From NCBI GenBank assembly GCA_903940425.1, contig CAJAKX010000066.1, positions 1-34,431 of the forward strand: a stretch of 34,431 nucleotides of DNA, written 5' to 3'. Below, piece after piece: positions 30,615 through 34,431 of this stretch (position 1 is its first letter; the number at the start of each line of letters is the position of its first letter). A program made the translations under genes and the position numbers. The notes beneath the pieces were generated by a model. The model was not told the origin of the DNA. It was given only the letters and a program-made list of their open reading frames with translations, and did not search any database. Origin of the DNA: an uncultured Opitutia bacterium (GTDB taxonomy: Bacteria; Verrucomicrobiota; Verrucomicrobiia; Opitutales; Opitutaceae).

Positions 30615-33600
30615 TTATTCGAAATCAATGTTGGCGATGCGGAAGGAGCGCTCGCGGGTGTCGGGTGCGGCCAGGGGATAGCTGCGCGGAGCGGAAAGCG
30701 AGAGGGTGGCGGCGCGGGTGGCCGAGAGCGGCACGGCGAGGCGCTCGACTTTTTCCAGCTCGAGGGTACGGGTCTCCGGTGCGCCGCCATCGCGGCTGAC
30801 CGCCAGCGGCAGGTCGGCATGAGCGGGGAAGCGCACGATGTCCACGTAGGCCATCTTGAAGCGATCAGTGGCGGGGAAGGAAAAATCGATGCGGCGGTCC
30901 ACCCAGCCATCATTGTCAGCGTGATCAATACTGAAGAGATAGCCCGATTGGTGCCAGCCGCGCGCGAAGAGGTCGGTGCGGCTTAGGTTTTCGAAGGAGA
31001 TGTTCTTGATCAGAAACGCCCGGTTGCGCGGATCGTTGGGCAGCGGGAACGTCTTGCCCGCCTCGAGGCGCATCTCGTTGCGGCCACCAGCCGGGAGCGG
31101 GACGTAGAGGCTCAGGTAGGAGGTGCGCTCGGCCGTCAGGGCTTGGAGCGGGGTGGCATTGAGGTAGATTTTGATCTCGTTGGTGGCAACGGGAGCCCAG
31201 CCGGGCATTTCCAGATCAACCTTGAGCACTTTGAACTCGGGGAAAGGCGGGGTATTGAAGACCGCGGTCTGCCCGATCCAGCCATCTTCGTCGACGCCGG
31301 TCAGTTCGAACTTGTCGCCTTTCTCATTGGTAAGGTTGCGGAAAGCGGTGAGGTCGGGAATATCGCCGATGGAAATTTCACGGACGAAGGCGGACACCGC
31401 CCGGTCGTCACCCTTCCCATAGGTCTGCGCGTCCGAGAAGTGCAGCGAGATGGAAGTAATGCTGGCCGGCTCCTTGATGAGGCGGGCGAGCGTGAATTCA
31501 CCGGCCTGCAGGTGGACAATCTCGGTCGGCTTCTCGTTGATCGACACCGTCAGATCCACCCCTTCGGTGCGGAACTTGGCGTTTTCGGGGATGAAGCCCT
31601 TGAAAGAAAGCACCTGGCCGGGATGGGACGCGCCGAATTTGAAGTAAGCGTCGTCGGCCACCCAGCCGTCTTCGAACATGCCCGAATACTCGAGGCCCGG
31701 ATACTTGTAGAGATCCCAGGGAAACTCGCTGATCTTCGTCGGCCGCGGCAGCGCGCGATACTGTTCATCAGTCATGACCGAGATGTCGCGTACGAAACCG
31801 ACGAGGCGGCGATCATCCAGGTTGTACCGCACGCCATAGAGGCGCATGAGACCGGTCTTCTTCTTGAGGATCATCGCGGGTCGGTCGGCGAAGTCGACGG
31901 TGATGTAGGCCTGTTTTTCGTAGTGTTCGGGCTTGATGACAGGCGAAAACACGCGCGCCGAGCCATGCCCGACGAAAGGCAGCCGATAGTCATTCTCGCC
32001 AATCACGACGGCATTGGCGGGCAGCTTGGAGCGGCCTTCGCCGAGCGAGGTGCGCGTGAAGTCGACCACGACGCGCAGGTCGGGCGAGGGATTGATGATG
32101 TTGAAGAGATTGTAGCGGCCGCTGCCATGGAAAGAGACCCGATGGTTGCTGACCGGCTCGGGCTCGCGCTGGAAGAACGCCGCCTTGAAACGCGCCGAGG
32201 AGTAATAGTGGGGGCCAAGTTCGGAGTGGATGAAGACCAGGCGGTCCTTCAGCTGGCTCTCGAGCTTGTATTGATACACGTGCTGGATGGTCCAGCCGTC
32301 GCCCGGATTGGCCTTGTTGAAATGATCGAATTCGGTGCGGATGGCGACGAAGAGGCGGTCCCGATAGTCGAGCTGCCGCGAACTGGTTTCCGTCCAGTTG
32401 TTGTCCAGCTTGTTGATGGTCATCACGCGGTAGTCGGGCACGTCGCCCGTCATGATCTCGGACGGCAGCAGGAAACGCAGCAGGGCCAGCTTCTCGATGA
32501 TGCGCGCCTGCGGGCCGAGGTCGGGATCGGGCGTGCGCAGGAACTTCAACACCGCGATGTTGGCGATGTTATCCATGTAGGAGCGGCTCAGGAAGCGCGT
32601 GTCGATGCCCTGGGTGTATTGGGAGAGCATCTTGGCGCTGACCACGTTGCTGATGTCGCTCTCGATGGCGTCGTACGGGAGGTTCTTGGGCGGGTCGAAG
32701 CGCACACCCAGGCGGGATGCGCCCACGACTTCGGTGAGGCCGCCGCCGTAGGTGCCGAGGGCGGCGTAGCTGTAATAGATGTCGCTCGGCATGGTGCAGA
32801 GAAAGAAAAGGACGAGCACCACGCGCGCCCGGCGGCGGACCAACAGCCGCGGACTGAAGAGAAACCTGGCGAAACCCTGGGCGAGAAAGAGCGTGATCAC
32901 CGGCTGGGCGAACATCGCCAGCTTGAACAGTCCGAAGTCCTGGCCTTTAAAGAACAGGTAGAAGCCAAGCGGGATCATGATGGCGGCGAGGTAGCCGAGC
33001 GGGGCGTTCTGCACCACATTGCGCCAGGCAGCCCAAATCGTGTAGCCGAGGAAGACGAAGCCCACCACGATCTGGATCGAGATCAGGGGATCGATGCCGA
33101 CCACGCCGAAGGGATGCAGGCCGAACAGCATGGGAATGAACGAGGGCACGAGCGTCCACGGAAACAGCACGAGGCCGCCGCTCTGGTCGTTGATCTCCGC
33201 CATCGCCCCCAGGCCGGCGGAGCCGACCGACTGCATCACCAGCGTGTTGATGAACTCGTAGGTGCTCGTGCCGAGCAGCAGGAAGGTCAGCACCGCGACG
33301 CCCGCCACAAAGAGCATATACCGGCCAAACTTCGGCAGATTGGTGTAACGCAGCCGGATCGCGAACAGCACGATGCCGAGCGCGATGAAGGGCGACACCT
33401 CCGGGTAGACAATGCCGAGGCAGCTGGTGAGCAGGCCGGCCAGCAGCAGCTTGCGCACGCTGAGAAACCGGGCGGAAAACAACAGCGTGATTGCCGCCAG
33501 CAGAACGGCAATGCCACCCACCTGCGCGATCAATTGGTAGAGCGTACCGAGCCCGAAGAGCGGGCTCGTGGCGAAAAGAAAGAAGCCCACCAGCGCAATC

Positions 33601-34247
33601 TTGCGATAGCGGCCGCGATAAATGGCGGCCGCGCCCATGGTGAAGATCTGCAGCATGCTCATCATGAGGATGACGGGCATGAAAACCTCATGGGACTTGC
33701 GGCCGGTGAGCGATGCCGCCCAGGCCACCGTCAGCTCCGAGCCGGCCCGGATCTGCTGCAGGCCGTGCATGAACCAGTAGTGCTGCGTGTAGTCCATGCC
33801 CTCGAGGTCGGTCTGCTGCGGCAGCTGGTAGTAGCCGTGATTAAGAAAACGGTCGGCGGCCAGGGTGTAGTTGGCCATGTCATCGTTGCCGTAGGAAATC
33901 CAGTTGAAGCCGTAGAGGAAAAGCGGCCAGCCGGTGTAGAGCAGATAGCCCAGCGTGATGGCGAAAAACGGCGCGAGCTGGCGCCAGGGCAGGACGGGCC
34001 GGCGCCACCAGAAGACCACGCCCGCGAACACCGCCAGACCCAGCGTGAGCCACGGGCCGATGACCTTGAACGGCAGTCCCCATACGCTCAGGCGCGTGCC
34101 GATGACCAGCAGCAGCGCGAGACCGGTCATCGGGGCGATGAACCAGCTCCACAACACGCCCAGCCGCGGACGGAGGAGGCTGACGACAGCCTGGCCGACA
34201 AAAGTAAGGAAAAGGAAAAGCGCGACGACGAGCAGCAGAGCGATCAT
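30615..34247 (-). CDS. Giant (1210 aa) polytopic membrane protein with extracytoplasmic C-terminal tandem repeats
   Basis: About half hydrophobic TM region (YGNDDMANYTLAADRFLNHGYY in the first large loop), then a large soluble C-terminus with three similar blocks. Confidence 0.8.
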   Translation of the reverse strand: MIALLLVVALFLFLTFVGQAVVSLLRPRLGVLWSWFIAPMTGLALLLVIGTRLSVWGLPFKVIGPWLTLGLAVFAGVVFWWRRPVLPWRQLAPFFAITLGYLLYTGWPLFLYGFNWISYGNDDMANYTLAADRFLNHGYYQLPQQTDLEGMDYTQHYWFMHGLQQIRAGSELTVAWAASLTGRKSHEVFMPVILMMSMLQIFTMGAAAIYRGRYRKIALVGFFLFATSPLFGLGTLYQLIAQVGGIAVLLAAITLLFSARFLSVRKLLLAGLLTSCLGIVYPEVSPFIALGIVLFAIRLRYTNLPKFGRYMLFVAGVAVLTFLLLGTSTYEFINTLVMQSVGSAGLGAMAEINDQSGGLVLFPWTLVPSFIPMLFGLHPFGVVGIDPLISIQIVVGFVFLGYTIWAAWRNVVQNAPLGYLAAIMIPLGFYLFFKGQDFGLFKLAMFAQPVITLFLAQGFARFLFSPRLLVRRRARVVLVLFFLCTMPSDIYYSYAALGTYGGGLTEVVGASRLGVRFDPPKNLPYDAIESDISNVVSAKMLSQYTQGIDTRFLSRSYMDNIANIAVLKFLRTPDPDLGPQARIIEKLALLRFLLPSEIMTGDVPDYRVMTINKLDNNWTETSSRQLDYRDRLFVAIRTEFDHFNKANPGDGWTIQHVYQYKLESQLKDRLVFIHSELGPHYYSSARFKAAFFQREPEPVSNHRVSFHGSGRYNLFNIINPSPDLRVVVDFTRTSLGEGRSKLPANAVVIGENDYRLPFVGHGSARVFSPVIKPEHYEKQAYITVDFADRPAMILKKKTGLMRLYGVRYNLDDRRLVGFVRDISVMTDEQYRALPRPTKISEFPWDLYKYPGLEYSGMFEDGWVADDAYFKFGASHPGQVLSFKGFIPENAKFRTEGVDLTVSINEKPTEIVHLQAGEFTLARLIKEPASITSISLHFSDAQTYGKGDDRAVSAFVREISIGDIPDLTAFRNLTNEKGDKFELTGVDEDGWIGQTAVFNTPPFPEFKVLKVDLEMPGWAPVATNEIKIYLNATPLQALTAERTSYLSLYVPLPAGGRNEMRLEAGKTFPLPNDPRNRAFLIKNISFENLSRTDLFARGWHQSGYLFSIDHADNDGWVDRRIDFSFPATDRFKMAYVDIVRFPAHADLPLAVSRDGGAPETRTLELEKVERLAVPLSATRAATLSLSAPRSYPLAAPDTRERSFRIANIDFE
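30618..30944 (-). repeat. DGW-type tandem block 3
   Basis: YLFSIDHADNDGWVDRRIDFSFPATDRFKMAYVDIVRFPAH...LAVSRDGGAPETRTLELEKVERLAVPLSATRAATLSLSAPRSYPLAAPDTRERSFRIANIDFE. Confidence 0.7.
30990..31315 (-). repeat. DGW-type tandem block 2
   Basis: FELTGVDEDGWIGQTAVFNTPPFPEFKVLKVDLEMPGW...IKIYLNATPLQALTAERTSYLSLYVPLPAGGRNEMRLEAGKTFPLPNDPRNRAFLIKNISF. Confidence 0.7.
31365..31690 (-). repeat. DGW-type tandem block 1
   Basis: YSGMFEDGWVADDAYFKFGASHPGQVLSFKGFIPEN...LTVSINEKPTEIVHLQAGEFTLARLI...DDRAVSAFVREISI. Confidence 0.65.
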
Positions 34248-34267
34248 GCCGGTGAAAAAGGGAGTGA

Positions 34268-34431
34268 TTAGAAGCGAATTCCCAGCGCGTGCAACCGCGC
34301 AGTAAGGGCCCCATGGAAGCGTATGCGGCGCGCCCAGGCGGTGATTTTTTCCTGATCGCCCGGCCGTTCCTGGCCATGGAACAGGGCGCGCACCCGGCGC
34401 ATCTCATCCGCGCCGGTCGTGTGGATGGCCG
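34268..34431 (-). CDS. C-terminal end of an unidentified protein (truncated by window edge)
   Basis: Open minus-strand frame ending TAA at 34268-34270: AIHTTGADEMRRVRALFHGQERPGDQEKITAWARRIRFHGALTARLHALGIRF. Same strand as and 20 nt upstream of the 34247 start. Confidence 0.5.
   Translation of the reverse strand, partial: AIHTTGADEMRRVRALFHGQERPGDQEKITAWARRIRFHGALTARLHALGIRF

Noticed and set aside
31143-34271. 1042-aa plus-strand ORF antisense to the 1210-aa membrane protein
   Set aside because: Low-complexity, charged translation (EHHARPAADQQPRTEEKPGE...) typical of an antisense shadow of a GC-rich gene. The minus-strand frame has clear TM and domain structure.

Overview
This is a GC-rich, surface-polysaccharide-type gene cluster of about 34 kb. 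No tRNA, rRNA, CRISPR array or transposase was recognised. The minus strand carries nucleotide-sugar and assembly genes: a 5' SIS/phosphoheptose isomerase fragment, an HddC-like nucleotidyltransferase, an HddA-like GHMP kinase, a Gfo/Idh/MocA oxidoreductase, a DegT/DnrJ/EryC1 aminotransferase, an SDR, a broken acyltransferase-3, a NAD-dependent epimerase, a SAM methyltransferase, a GtrB/DPM-like GT2 and several giant membrane proteins. The plus strand is interleaved with GtrA and with paralogous polytopic membrane proteins of GT-C-like layout.

The main observation is a recurring C-terminal module of about 140-150 aa. Its core pattern is GP(V/I)xLxxxxP...G..EPLVxTG..G.GDxxxVxYxD..HxRxGFDHWG....S.P..VDY...H...V..GSLYPP..HP...V.VxLDGxVV...P..V..G.NxIGGS...F(T/S)GxI..v.R. 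I count 12 copies in five proteins (2+3+3+3+1), attached to two different membrane-domain families. I cannot assign it to a named family. Its second half resembles LamG/ConA-like folds, which is inference.

A second observation is a mosaic pseudogene scar at about 21650-22021. It joins a decayed epimerase C-terminus to the decayed start of the small membrane gene at 17665-18255. This fits a microhomology-mediated tandem duplication followed by loss and replacement of the intervening copy. A third is a separate set of three tandem 'DGW' beta-type repeats in the 1210-aa protein. All family calls come from reading motifs; no database searches were run.
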